Assembly: GCA_024867545.1 (NCBI GenBank) | Contig: JANFNE010000009.1 | Coordinates: 904,501-968,500 of the forward strand | Direction: 5' to 3' | DNA: 64,000 bases | DNA from: Phytopythium helicoides | Lineage: Eukaryota; Oomycota; Peronosporomycetes; Pythiales; Pythiaceae | Shown here: positions 53,801 through 63,766 of the stretch, piece by piece | Numbering within the stretch: position 1 is the stretch's first letter | Layout: the number at the start of each line of letters is the position of its first letter | Translations under genes and position numbers: made by a program | Notes under the pieces: generated by a model | What the model saw: only the letters and a program-made list of their open reading frames with translations | Databases searched by the model: none | What the model was told of the DNA's origin: nothing

Positions 53801-55295
53801 AAGTCCCGAGCTGCACCGTCAGACACTAGATACAATCCACGCACTTGAAGGTCACGAAGCTTTGGGCAGCCAGACGCGAGTAATCTGAGTCCAACGTCCG
53901 AAATGTTGGCGACGTTGTCAAGAACAATTGACTGGAGCTGTGGACAATTTGCACCGAGAAATCGAGCTGACGCGTCTGTAAGTTGGGCATCGTCAGCGAG
54001 GTTCAGGAACTCGAGTGATTTCCCGCAGCCTGCCGCCAGCCACTGGAGGGCTGCATCCGTCAGATATCGACATCCTGCTAGGTTGATTACCCGCAGCGTG
54101 GAGCAATGTTCACCCAATGCAGCGCACGAGGTATCGGTGATTTTTTCGCTCTTTGCACAGCGGTTGAGGGCTAGCTCTTCCAAATGTTTGCATTTGGTTG
54201 CTATAGCGACGACACCTGCGTCCGACACGTTGAAGCAGTCGGTCAAAATCAGCGAGCGCAAGTGGGCTCCACACTGTGATGCCAAAGTATGAAGCACCGA
54301 GTCGGTCACCAGTGCGCATTGAGCTACATTGAGTTTTTCCAGTCGTTTAAAAGCGTATAAACAACGGAGAAGAGCCCAGTCGCCGCCAATGTGTGCACAC
54401 CCGGCAATATCGAGCTCAGAAAGCTCGGTGCATGCCTCAGCCAGAGCGCTGAGCCCAGCACCTCGAATTCCAAGACAGTTCGAGATGTTGAGACGCCGAA
54501 GACGAGTACAATTCAGTGCCAGCGTTCGAAGTGCCGCGTCCGTCACGTTGGAAGCTCCAGCTATCTCCAGTACCTCGAGCGTTGGGACGGCTTCAGCGAT
54601 AGCTATGAGTCCTCTATCCGTTATTTGCTCTGCACCATTGACCATCACAGACCGAGTCGGGGCCCCCTTATTCTTTTCTACATCTTCACTTTCGAATCCA
54701 AGCATTATCACTGCAGTGCGTTTGGTGTCGTCGTGGCTTTGTCGGCTATCGCTGCGACTACCAAACCCGATAGCTCGCTGCGCTGTCGACCGAAGCCTCG
54801 TGTTGTGTGCAGCTACTCGACGCAAATCAACATCCGAGACCAATGTACTCCACCTGCTCAGCCTTACATGAGTGAGCTGGAGTAATTGCAGCGGCACACT
54901 AGCGGGAATTTTGGCTCCTGGTGGTGGCATCTCGACTGGCATGACCGCTGGCAGTGGTTCGGATGTCCGGCTCCCGCGCTCAAACTGGTTAGACTCGATC
55001 AGCGGAGTCCGCAACCCTTCTAGCATGCCTGGAGGCCTCTTTCGTCGCTTTGGTGATGACAAAGGAGGCTCAAGAGCTGAGTTCGCATGGGAATCTTTGG
55101 GTGCAGTCGCCAATGCAGCCGGAAGCCTGCGAGTCACGTTTGCATGTCAATTGGAGGCGAGAAAGCAGCATAGGAAGCCTCAGAAACGCACGGAGGCAGC
55201 GATCGGCGCAACCTTCGACTTCTGTTTGATGCTCGGACGCCACCAGTAGCCTCACCATCGTAAACGGAGCGCCGGAAGTCGTCGAGCAGCGTCAT
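50817..55295 (-). CDS. Large LRR-IQ-WW-zinc (B-box-like) protein
   Basis: Proposed exons 55295..55213, 55126..53760, 53692..53127, 53056..52880, 52808..51699, 51623..51542, 51453..51395, 51335..50817 (1320 aa). Residues about 170-690 are Cys-type LRRs as in F-box/LRR proteins (LRRLNISNCLGIRGAGLSAL, LRSLILTDCFNVSDAGVVAI). Joining exons restores the repeat (AANCS-HLERLNIAGC; LTLSLK-GCQVS). Residues about 740-1090 are a series of roughly ten IQ motifs (ATKIQRRYRE, AAVKIQSAWRRK), predicting calmodulin binding. Next come a WW-like segment (GMGYGAPFYYNQVNGEIRRR), a Cys cluster CNQC / CATCCEYFCDQCEQ resembling a B-box, and a last WW (SLWDEFYDHAQGKNRYYHR). Intron 52879..52809 starts GC (CAG/GCAAGT). 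The first exon (start MTLLDDFRRSVYDG) is less certain. No known single family; possibly cytoskeletal or ciliary scaffold. Confidence 0.7.
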
Positions 55296-55448
55296 GGAGC
55301 GGCAAGTGGCAGTGCGCAACCAAGTTGAAGCAGGCTATTCTTGCCGCCGCCCGATTTCAGCCAACCAGATATGGCATGTATCATTTTAAGCCAATCAAAT
55401 ACTACCTTTCGCCATTTTTGAGCCAATGGACAGCAAGGCACTGCCGGG
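55296..55448. promoter_or_regulatory. Bidirectional promoter with three AGCCAAT-type boxes
   Basis: Between the divergent LRR-IQ and FtsJ-like genes: AGCCAA at 55359, AGCCAAT at 55389 and 55421, spaced 30 and 32 bp. Confidence 0.55.
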
Positions 55449-56653
55449 ATGCCCATCATGCAGCTCATGGGCGTGGGCTGCGCTCCCACGCCGTGCGTCG
55501 CCGTGCACGTGGAGCGCACGCAGGTGCGGCGCTTCTCCTCGCGCCTGCAGCAGCTTCAGGTTGACGCCTCTCCCGCCATCGGAGTCGCTGTGATCGCCGA
55601 GCAGTCGCCGATCGTCTACGCCAAATGTGTCAATGGCTCGTTCGACGCCAACGCCTCGCTGTTCCAGGCCGTGAGCTGCGAGATGGCGGGGAGCGACGAT
55701 CGCATTGCTGCTCATCGCATCTACCGACTGGACTGGAGCTGTGGAGAGGCCCACTGGGTGCCGTTCGCGACAGAAATGCGAGCTCGCAAGGCCACCGACG
55801 TGTTCCGCGTCGTTGCATTCCCGCGTGGACTGCAGCAGCAGTTGACTGTGATGCTGGCCGATCAGGGCTTTCAGGTGCACCCGACGAGCTTCACTGCCGA
55901 GCTGCACGCCGTATCCCAGCCGGAGTTGGCGCCGTTGGTACATTTTGGGGTCGTCGACCGAGGCGAGGATTCCTCAAAGGTGGTGGACGACGAGCATGAA
56001 GGTGAGGGAAACAATGATCGCCTGCCGTTGACGGCAGGGCAGGCACCTAGTCGTGCGTACTTCAAAATGCAAGAGAGTGTTCGACAGCATCTTCGCGCTC
56101 TACAGCCGGGCTTTCACGCGATCGACATCGGTGCTTCACCTGTACGTCCATGTTTGCGTGCTCCCCTTTTCACTGACAATCTCATTTAACATCGCTGTTG
56201 TGTGCTTTGAATCAGGGTGGTTGGACGGATTGTCTCGTGGCAAATGGAGCAGGGCTTGTGGTAGCCGTAGACCCCGGAGAGCTCACGATCTCTACATCCA
56301 ATCGACCGATCGTGCATGTCCAAGCGCTTCTCGACGATGCTCACGACGACATCCGAGCCATCCAGAGAAGGCAAAACCCTGCACGCCTCTTTGATTTATG
56401 CGTCTGTGACATCAACATGCGGGTTGAGCTCATGGCGAAAATCGTACTGGGTGCTGCAGAATTGGTGGCACCACGAGGACAACTCGTTTGCACTCTAAAG
56501 CTCGGAAGGAAGCCGACTGACCCGGCTGTCGAGCGAGCTGTCTCCATAGTCACGAGTACTCTATCTCCAGCGTTTGAAGATTTCCGAGTGACCTGGCTGC
56601 ATGCGAATACCCAAAACGAGCGCACGCTGTTTGGTTCAAGGAAAACATGTTAA
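55449..56653 (+). CDS. FtsJ-type (RlmM/RrmJ-like) SAM-dependent RNA methyltransferase
   Basis: Exons 55449..56141 and 56216..56653 (376 aa). The intron interrupts the SAM-binding motif AIDIGASP|GGWTDCLV, the signature of FtsJ-fold 2'-O-methyltransferases; VVAVDPGEL and FDLCVCDINMRVELMA follow (D where RrmJ has its catalytic aspartate region), then LVAPRGQLVCTLKLGRKPT with the catalytic lysine position in TLKL. The N-terminal 200 residues resemble the substrate-binding part of RlmM-like proteins (YRLDWSCGEAHWVPF). Target RNA unknown. An ATG three codons on (55458) is an alternative start. Confidence 0.78.
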
Positions 56654-56790
56654 AACATTCGATTCTAGATTTCTGTCGGTCGTGAAACACGATCCATCCA
56701 CGAATCAATCGAGAGTCCTTGAACCAAATCCACCCGCACACCACGAAAACAATGGTCGCTCTTATACTTATCAACAGCTGAACTCGCTCA

Positions 56791-59148
56791 TCACGGCACA
56801 AACCTCACGGGTGGGAGCATGTCGCCGCCGTCGAAAAAGTCATCTTCCTCATCGCCTTCATCCTCACCGTCGCTCTCATCTCGAATCACGATGCCACCGT
56901 TTTTGCCGTCGCTACTCGCCAACAGCGCTTGGATCTCGCGTTCGTAGAGCTCGGTGATGACCGGACGCCGCAGCTTGAGAGTCGGTGTGAGCTCACCACC
57001 AGCGATCGAGAAGTCTCTCGCAACAAGAAGAAATTTATGGACGCGATGAGCGGGAGTAGGTGCGCGCGCGTTAGCTCTCGCAATGCCATCTGCGATGTAT
57101 CGACGCACTCGCGAGCTTTGCTGAGCCGATTGGGCTGTAAGAGCAAGAGGAGCGCTTGTGCTGATGGAACTCGTCCGCCCACTGCTCGTACTGCTCGTAC
57201 TGCTGCTACGCCTGAGACGAGCATAGTCAGCAATTGCTGCGACAGCTTCACGATCCAATAGGTCCGAAGGCACACCATCAGAGTCGTGCTTGACTCGAAG
57301 CGTGCACAGGCAGACGAGATACTCCTTCTTGGCTCGGCGCCGACGGATGTTCTGCTTCCGAGGAGGAATACTGCCACTTCCAATCACCATAACGTTGCTC
57401 AGTGCTGGCAGCTCGCGCTTGATGGTCTCCTCAATCGCCACTGGCGAAATTACGGATGTCGCTCCACTCTTCTTCCGAGTGATGATAAGCTCTTGGAGTC
57501 GCCCAGTAATTGTCAGGAATCCGTCTTCGTCAAACCGACCAACGTCGCCTGAGCGCAGCCACCCATTCACCAGCGCCGCTCGAGTAGCCTCTTCATTGTT
57601 CAGATATCCCATGAAGATATGACGACCGGCATACTCAATCTCGCCGTCTATTCCGGCCTCAGCTTCATTTCCAACACTGTTGCGCTGGTTGTGGGGTCGA
57701 ATTCGTGTGTGGGTGGCCGGTAGGGGGTTTCCTAGGCTTCCCATTTTCCATTTTCCGGGCAGATTGATCGAATGAGGGCCAGAACACTCCGATTGGCCGA
57801 ACAACTCGTAGATGGCGATATCGAGTGCACCAAAGAAGGCCAAGCACTCTACAGACATCGGTGCAGCTGCTGAAAAGCAGTAGCGACAGTCTTCGAGACC
57901 CAACGCACGCTTAATCTTGCGCAGAACGACATGGTTGGCGAGCCGAAAGCCCAGCGATTTCTTCCCGTCGCCCCCGAACTGCGCTCGTCGCGTCTTGTCA
58001 GCCGCACATTCACGAGCCCACTTCGCCAGTGCACGCTTGAAACCTCCACCACTCTCACCATCCAGCTCGAGCCGCATAGCGTCCATAATCTTCTCCCAGA
58101 CGCGAGGCACGGCGAAGAAGAAGGTTGGTCGAACCTCTCGGAGCGTTTCGATCAGCGGGTGGTTCGTCGTCGACGCTGCTCTCGGGCGTCCAATGTCGCT
58201 GCCACTGCTGCTGCTGCGGATGGTCGCTTCCTCGTCCGGTTCGTCCCCGTCATCCATCAGCACGTTGCTCGGCGCGAAGCTGACCTCGCAGCCGACGTAC
58301 ATGGGGAGGTGGATGTCGAGCAGCTGGGCGGCGACGTGTGCGAGCGGGAGGAAGCTGACACTGCGCTCGTTCTCGGTGACGCCCTCGACGGCCTCAAGCA
58401 CCACGAAGGTGGTCCACGTCCAGTTGTCGTGCGAGATCATGACGCCCTTGGAGGCACCAGTGGTGCCCGACGTGTAGATGAGCGAGCAGCAGTGTCCCGG
58501 GCGCTGGGCTTGGATCCTCTCCTCTAGCTCCTGGTCCGCGACCTTCTCTCCGAAGCGCATGAACTCTGCAAAGTCGAAGATGGGGACTCTGCATCCTGGA
58601 AAGGGCTTGTCGGGGGCGTCGTTGCTCCACACGACGAGCGCCTGCAGCGCCGACAGCGCGTCGACACCCGAGAGGAACCTGTCGAGGTGCGCTCTGCTCT
58701 CGACGACGACGACCCGCGCCTCGCAGTGGGCCGCAATGTCGGCGCAGGCCTCGGCCCCGGTGGTCGCGTAGACGCCGGCCGCCACGGCGCCGGCCAGGAT
58801 GGCGCCGTTGTTGGCCACGAACCACTGCGGGCAGTTGCGGCCCATGATGCACACGGCCTGGTGCGCGCGCACGCCCAGCCGCAGCAGCGCCTTGGCGAAC
58901 AGCGCGCAGTTGTCGTAGTAGGCGCGCCACGTCAGCGTCTGCCACTCGCCGCTCTGCTCATCGCGGGACCGCAGCGCGGGGGCCGCCCCGCGGCGCTCCA
59001 CCGTGCGCCGGAACACGTCGGGCACGGTGCGCGGCGCTCTGGCCGCGAGGCCGTCGGGCTCGAGCGCCAGCGGGGCCTCCGCGTCGGTGCGCCACACGCC
59101 TGTGCTCGCCATGGGGCCGCGCGATAAGTGGCGCGCGAGCAGCTCCAT
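56791..59148 (-). CDS. Long-chain acyl-CoA synthetase (ACSBG-like AMP-binding enzyme)
   Basis: 785 aa from the ATG at 59148 (MELLARHLSRGP); the frame is open to 59274 and a further ATG lies at 59112 (MASTGVW). AMP-forming adenylate family: P-loop LIYTSGTTGASKGVMISH, FLPLAHVAAQLLDI, FFFAVPRVWEKIM, LFGQSECSGPHSINLPG, DGEIEYAGRHIFMGYLNNE, and WLRSGDVGRFDEDGFLTITGRLQELIITRKKSG containing the C-terminal Arg/Lys elements. The pattern, including the hinge and the QSE motif, matches the bubblegum acyl-CoA synthetases. It activates long-chain fatty acids to acyl-CoA with ATP. The C-terminus is strongly acidic (DESDGEDEGDEEDDFFDGGD). Intronless as read. Confidence 0.88.
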   Translation of the reverse strand: MELLARHLSRGPMASTGVWRTDAEAPLALEPDGLAARAPRTVPDVFRRTVERRGAAPALRSRDEQSGEWQTLTWRAYYDNCALFAKALLRLGVRAHQAVCIMGRNCPQWFVANNGAILAGAVAAGVYATTGAEACADIAAHCEARVVVVESRAHLDRFLSGVDALSALQALVVWSNDAPDKPFPGCRVPIFDFAEFMRFGEKVADQELEERIQAQRPGHCCSLIYTSGTTGASKGVMISHDNWTWTTFVVLEAVEGVTENERSVSFLPLAHVAAQLLDIHLPMYVGCEVSFAPSNVLMDDGDEPDEEATIRSSSSGSDIGRPRAASTTNHPLIETLREVRPTFFFAVPRVWEKIMDAMRLELDGESGGGFKRALAKWARECAADKTRRAQFGGDGKKSLGFRLANHVVLRKIKRALGLEDCRYCFSAAAPMSVECLAFFGALDIAIYELFGQSECSGPHSINLPGKWKMGSLGNPLPATHTRIRPHNQRNSVGNEAEAGIDGEIEYAGRHIFMGYLNNEEATRAALVNGWLRSGDVGRFDEDGFLTITGRLQELIITRKKSGATSVISPVAIEETIKRELPALSNVMVIGSGSIPPRKQNIRRRRAKKEYLVCLCTLRVKHDSDGVPSDLLDREAVAAIADYARLRRSSSTSSTSSGRTSSISTSAPLALTAQSAQQSSRVRRYIADGIARANARAPTPAHRVHKFLLVARDFSIAGGELTPTLKLRRPVITELYEREIQALLASSDGKNGGIVIRDESDGEDEGDEEDDFFDGGDMLPPVRFVP

Positions 59149-59614
59149 GTGTAACGTGGCGGTGCGCGCTTGACAAGGAGATGGGCAGCGCTCGGCGGAA
59201 GCAGGCGCGGGCGTGGGGGCGATGGAGCTGCCTTGCTTTGCAGAGGGGAGCGGGGGAACCCGCAGGCGATGCAACTCTCTCGCTCGCAGACGCTGACTCG
59301 CGAGCGGCCTTTACCTACACGCGGGTCAAGACTGGCGGGAGGTGGGGCTCATGGATGGCCAGGTGGTCGACATGGACGACATGCTGACTAGGCAGCCGAG
59401 CGGCTTTGACTCGCGGATGGGCAAGTGGTTGAAGCGTGACGGGTGTGGCGGATCGACTCGTCTATACAAGTCCAATATGGACTTGTCTTTGCGGTGGGGG
59501 CGCGGCTGCCAACGTCCCAGGCAGCTAAATGCGTCACGAGAAACCGAGGATGGTCCGTTTCGAGGACGAAGGAGAAGCTGGAGCAGCTCGGAGCTTGCTC
59601 TTTGCTTGGGTCTT

Positions 59615-59627
59615 TCATTCCAGCTTC
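59615..59627 (+). promoter_or_regulatory. Initiator upstream of lysine-rich peptide 1
   Basis: TCATTCCAGCTTC about 55-67 bp before the ATG at 59682, matching the TCAYTYY initiator. Confidence 0.5.
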
Positions 59628-59681
59628 TTCATCCAAGCACACAAGCCTCTCCACCGGTCCTTCCTCCAGCTCTCTGTCACC

Positions 59682-59846
59682 ATGGGCCGCAAGAACAGTG
59701 CCAAGAACACCAAGGAGGTCCAGCAGGAGAAGGTTGTGGAGAAGAAGGGCGGCAAGCAGCAGTCACAGGCACCAAACCAGCCCGCTGCCGCCAAGCCCGA
59801 GCCTGCTCCCAAGGGCAAGGGCGGCAAGAAGGGCGGCAAGAAGTAG
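59682..59846 (+). CDS. Small lysine-rich protein 1
   Basis: 54 aa: starts MGRKNSAKNTKEVQQ, Pro/Ala-rich middle, ends KGKGGKKGGKK. No signal peptide or Cys. A credible initiator lies just upstream. The next gene (60431) encodes a related 60-residue protein with the same ending, which supports both being real. Possibly an RNA- or DNA-binding or ribosome-associated micropeptide; function not recognised. Confidence 0.6.
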   Translation: MGRKNSAKNTKEVQQEKVVEKKGGKQQSQAPNQPAAAKPEPAPKGKGGKKGGKK

Positions 59847-60328
59847 ACTCCACCCGAGAGCCACGACTCGGTAGACACCCCGTCATAATAAACCGATCAT
59901 GGTTCTTTCAAAAGTTCTCTTGCCATCTCAACTTGGCCGCCGTCACCACCAAGTGCTCTTGAAACCAGCAGTCCGTTTTTCATAAAGCAGCTCATTCATC
60001 GCTCGAGACTACAAAGCTGGTGCTCAGCCGACCTCGCACTCAGTCGGACTGCTATGGTTGCCGAGCAGCAGACTCATTGCGACACCTCCCATCGACCCAA
60101 AGAGACTGACGCTTGCGCTTGGAGCTGTGACGCGCGCTGGAGGTTCGCCACCGTCTCAAGGATTCAGACGCCTCCACTTCGACTTGACCCGCGACAAAGA
60201 CCGAGCGCGGCGCATTTCCCAAAAATTTAGCCTACAAACCCCAAGTCAATCGAGGGTCCTGCCTGCTTCCTGTTCCGCCGTGAGGCTTCAATGCCATCAC
60301 GATGCCCGGCGGAGCTCGAGGCTTGCAG

Positions 60329-60347
60329 AGCTCATTCCAGCATTTGC
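60329..60347 (+). promoter_or_regulatory. Near-perfect oomycete core promoter upstream of lysine-rich peptide 2
   Basis: AGCTCATTCCAGCATTTGC matches the oomycete GCTCATTYYNCAWTTT core at 15 of 16 positions, about 85-100 bp before the ATG at 60431. Confidence 0.6.
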
Positions 60348-60430
60348 TTCAACCAGCTCGAGCGCCTCAAGAAGTCCCCAGCCTCCCCGCGTCACCTGCT
60401 CCAAGCTCCAAGCCTCCGCACTCGACGGTC

Positions 60431-60697
60431 ATGGGCCACAAGAAGGAAAAGAAGGAGAAGAAGGCGCACGGCCACAACCACGGCCAAGAGGAGCACGAGC
60501 CCGCGCCGGCACCGGAGCACACGTTCGGAGCCAAGGAGCAGCCCCACGCCAAGCCTGAGCGCGTCTCCAAACACGGTGCGTTGTCTATTTGGTAGTCGTC
60601 CTTCATGCTCTCCACTCGACTTGCAGAGAGAGCTGACGTTCTCGAATCAATCGGTGCAGGTCACGCCGCCAAGGGAAAGAAGGGCGGCAAGAAGTAG
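60431..60697 (+). CDS. Small lysine/histidine-rich protein 2
   Basis: Exons 60431..60575 and 60660..60697 (60 aa). Starts MGHKKEKKEKKAHGHNHGQ, middle EEHEPAPAPEHTFG, ends AAKGKKGGKK. The intron restores the same C-terminal lysine-glycine motif as peptide 1, so the splice is well supported. The His-rich HGHNHG could bind metal. Function unknown. Confidence 0.65.
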
Positions 60698-60893
60698 CGT
60701 GTCGAGGTTGCACAACCGATGCAACCGCAGTAGCTCCCGACGGACAACCTGGTCGAGCATGGAAGCTCACAGTCACGCTCTGTTCGGTGCACCAAATCCA
60801 CCGTGTTCAATACAACGACAAGTGTATGTACGAAAGTCTGTGCTGTCAATGCTTTACGAATGCTGCCATTCTGCCATCCGACAAACAAACGCC

Positions 60894-62293
60894 CTAGTCG
60901 TGGCGCTCGTTCGCGATCGCGCGAAAGAACGTCTTGGCGTCCTTCACCTCCTCCTGCAGGTCTTCGTCCCAGATCCAGTGCATACGCTTCTGCAGGTTGG
61001 CCGCGATCCTGTCGACGTCGTCCTCGTTCTCGGGGAGCTCAAAGTCGTACAAGTGGCCGGCCTCGTGACTCGCAGTCACGATCTTCTGCGTCCGGTACAG
61101 ACGCACCATCTCGAACGCGCGGAAAGCGGCAGGGAGCTCGTCGGCCTGCTTGACGTCCGCCAGAATCGCCGCCAGCACGTATGCGTCCTCGATGGCCATG
61201 CCGGCGCCTGACCCGTGGTGCGGCGTGGTCGCATGAGCGGCGTCACCAATCACGACCATGCGTCCGCGGGTGTAGGTGCGCGCGGGGAGGTGCTCGAACA
61301 ACGCCCAGATGTCCGTGTTCTCCATCATGGACACGATGTCGCGCACATGCTGCGACCATCCCTCGAAGTCCTTCTCCAGGTCCTCCTTGGTTGTGTTGAC
61401 AACCCAGCGCGGGTCTTTCCACTCGCTCTTGCTCGCGAACGCCACGACTGTGTTGGACAAGCGTTCGTTAGAGCGCTGCTGCCGTCGCACATGGCAATAC
61501 TGCACTACACTTCACAGTGTGAAGTTCACACCAGTCCAGTCTAGTCCACACACGTACCATTCATGATGTCGCCGTGCTTGATGGGGAATGTGAGCACGTG
61601 GCCGTGGTAGCCGAGGTACATCTGACTGTTGCGCGCCAGGTTGTCGCCGAGCAGCGCAGCAGCCTTGTCCATCGGGATGAGTCCTCGGTAGGCGTACTTG
61701 CCAGAGAAGACGGCGTGCGCCGCCGGGTCGTTATCTCCAAGAATCACTTGGCGCGTGCGGGACTTGATGCCGTCGCAGCCGACAACAGCACTGTGCACGG
61801 CTTCTGTGCCGTCCTTGAACAGCAGCTTCACGTTGCCGTCGGGGAGCGTCTCGATGTCCTCAAGTCGCTTGCCGAAGTGGGTGATTCCCTGCGGGATGAG
61901 CTTGACCAGCTCGTCGAGGAAGTCGGCGCGGTGGACATACGCCGACCCGGAGGGCGTCTCGACTGTCGTGATGAGCTTGCCTTGGCCCTCGTCCGCGTGC
62001 GCTCCCTTGATACCGACGCCACGGCGGAAGTCGAACCACACGTTCTTCTTGTTGGTCGACAGGTTGAAGGTGCCGACGCGGTCGAAGCCGCGCTTGATGT
62101 CTGCGGAGATGAGTTCCATGGCTCTCGCGGCGTTGGCCCCGAGCGCGACGCCCGCGCCGATCTCTCCGAACTGGGCCGCCGATTCGTAGATGGTGACGGG
62201 TACCTGGTGCTTGAGCAGCGCGACTGCGAGCGTGGCGCCAGCGATTCCTCCGCCGACGATGGCGACATCGAAGTGGTGAGCAGTGTCCTCCAT
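60894..62293 (-). CDS. FAD-dependent monooxygenase (salicylate-hydroxylase-like)
   Basis: Exons 62293..61558 and 61447..60894 (429 aa, normal for the family). Rossmann FAD site FDVAIVGGGIAGATLAVALL with the glutamate in TIYESAAQFGEIGAG; the GD motif in VVGCDGIKSRTR; and RMVVIGDAAHATTPHHGSGAGMAIEDAYVLA binding the flavin ribityl chain. No signal peptide, so cytosolic. Class A flavin monooxygenases of this type hydroxylate aromatic acids with NAD(P)H; salicylate is one known substrate of the group, but the substrate here is not shown. The last 250 bp and 3' flank recur identically at 63732..64000. Confidence 0.85.
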
Positions 62294-62399
62294 GGTGCGG
62301 AGCTTCGGGTGGCTGCGGTTCGGAGCTGGAGGATTGGAGAGTGAGAGTCTTCCGGCTGTGGAGGTGCACGGCGTGAAACCTTAGCGGCCCGTCTACATG

Positions 62400-63731
62400 A
62401 GCGTCGTGGAGCTCAGCTCAGAAGCGCCACAGAGATGCTAGAGGTATCTGACGTCCCACCTCAGCCGCAATGGGCGACTCGAATGTCTGTGGTATCCCAT
62501 ACCTCTTGCTAGTAGATGTTATTTGAACTCCTTTCTCCTCAATTAGACCATTGTAAAAGTCTTAATAAATAATATCCTGTAGAAATCGGATGATGGTCAC
62601 GAACGATCGTGGCTATCAGAACCTATCCTTGCTTGCCACGGTCTCAATTTGCCCTGCTGGTCGTGCAGTTTCTAGTCGCGTCAACCGATGGTCAGAGTAC
62701 CTTTATGACGATATCGTTGGTGCGGATGGTAGACAGCGAACGCGATTGTCTTCCGTCTCGACAATGAGTCGTACAAGGCGATACGCGTGAACAGATTACG
62801 AGGTTGGTGCAGTACTGTACTGTGTATCCGACTGGGACCTCCGGATCAAAGGTCCAGGTCCGAACGCGGGAAACGATTGGGGTTCACAGTCGAACAATTC
62901 ATGGGAGAAAGTGCAATGATACCGACGAGGTTTGTCCTACTACCCACTGCTTGCGTGTCGGGTAGCTTTGCAACACCTCAAACACCGCTCTCCAAAGGCA
63001 TACGATGCACCACTACGTAGACGAGTGCTGAGCTCAACATACAGTGTATCCACTTTCGCGTGCACAGGACCGAAGAACCAGGAGGAAAGAAGATGCTTGC
63101 CCTCGGCAAAGTACACTAGCCTAATTTTGACTGCAATAGACTGTTTATCGGGCTCAGCAATCTGCACAACCGTCGACTTCCATGCATGGGAATTAGCGAT
63201 CAAAATGAAAACATGTACAGTATAGGTCTAGCGATGACCAACACGCTTTCTTACTTATTTCAACGTTTTGCACCGCGCGCAGTGCAACGTTCAAGTTGTA
63301 GACGCAGCTTTAGAAGTCCCCGCAAAACGAACTTCATCATGCTCTCTGAACTTCCCTCATATAGCAAGTTTATCCGCGACACGAGCACAACATTTGGTGT
63401 TTAACTTTCACTCTCTCGACAAGCAATCTCCACTTCGAAATGCGCTATCCACGCCAAAACCTGAAATGTCCTTCAAGTCACGAGGGGCAAACGATTGATT
63501 TGCACAGTCGAAATGCAAACCACGGCTTTCGCGGCTCCACGAGCCCTATAATCGACTTCTTATCATTGACCATGTCAATTTCGAAGCGATCCAGCCTACG
63601 CCTTATCGAAACAAAAGACTCGCGTTGCTTCGGAGGAAATTCAAACATAAGGCATATATTTGTCATTCATCAAACACCCAACCGTTCACGAACGGATATG
63701 CATCGATCCAACACGAACAGAAAGCAAGCCT
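62400..63731. other. Gene-free stretch between monooxygenase copies
   Basis: About 1.3 kb, A+T-richer than the genes. Short frames occur on both strands without family signatures. CAGTACTGTACTG at about 62810. Nothing else supported. Confidence 0.4.
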
Positions 63732-63766
63732 AACGCTGCCATTCTGCCATCCGACAAACAAACGCC

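Noticed and set aside
61510..61524. 15-base palindrome CTTCACAGTGTGAAG inside the monooxygenase intron
   Set aside because: Short, single, and in a spliced intron; no partner copies seen, so chance is adequate.
61574..62344. 256-codon antisense frame over the FAD monooxygenase
   Set aside because: Shadow of high-GC third positions; the minus strand has a full FAD monooxygenase.
63100..63730. Short frames in the last intergenic region as genes or retroelement relics
   Set aside because: No motif, no codon bias and stops in all frames; not supportable.
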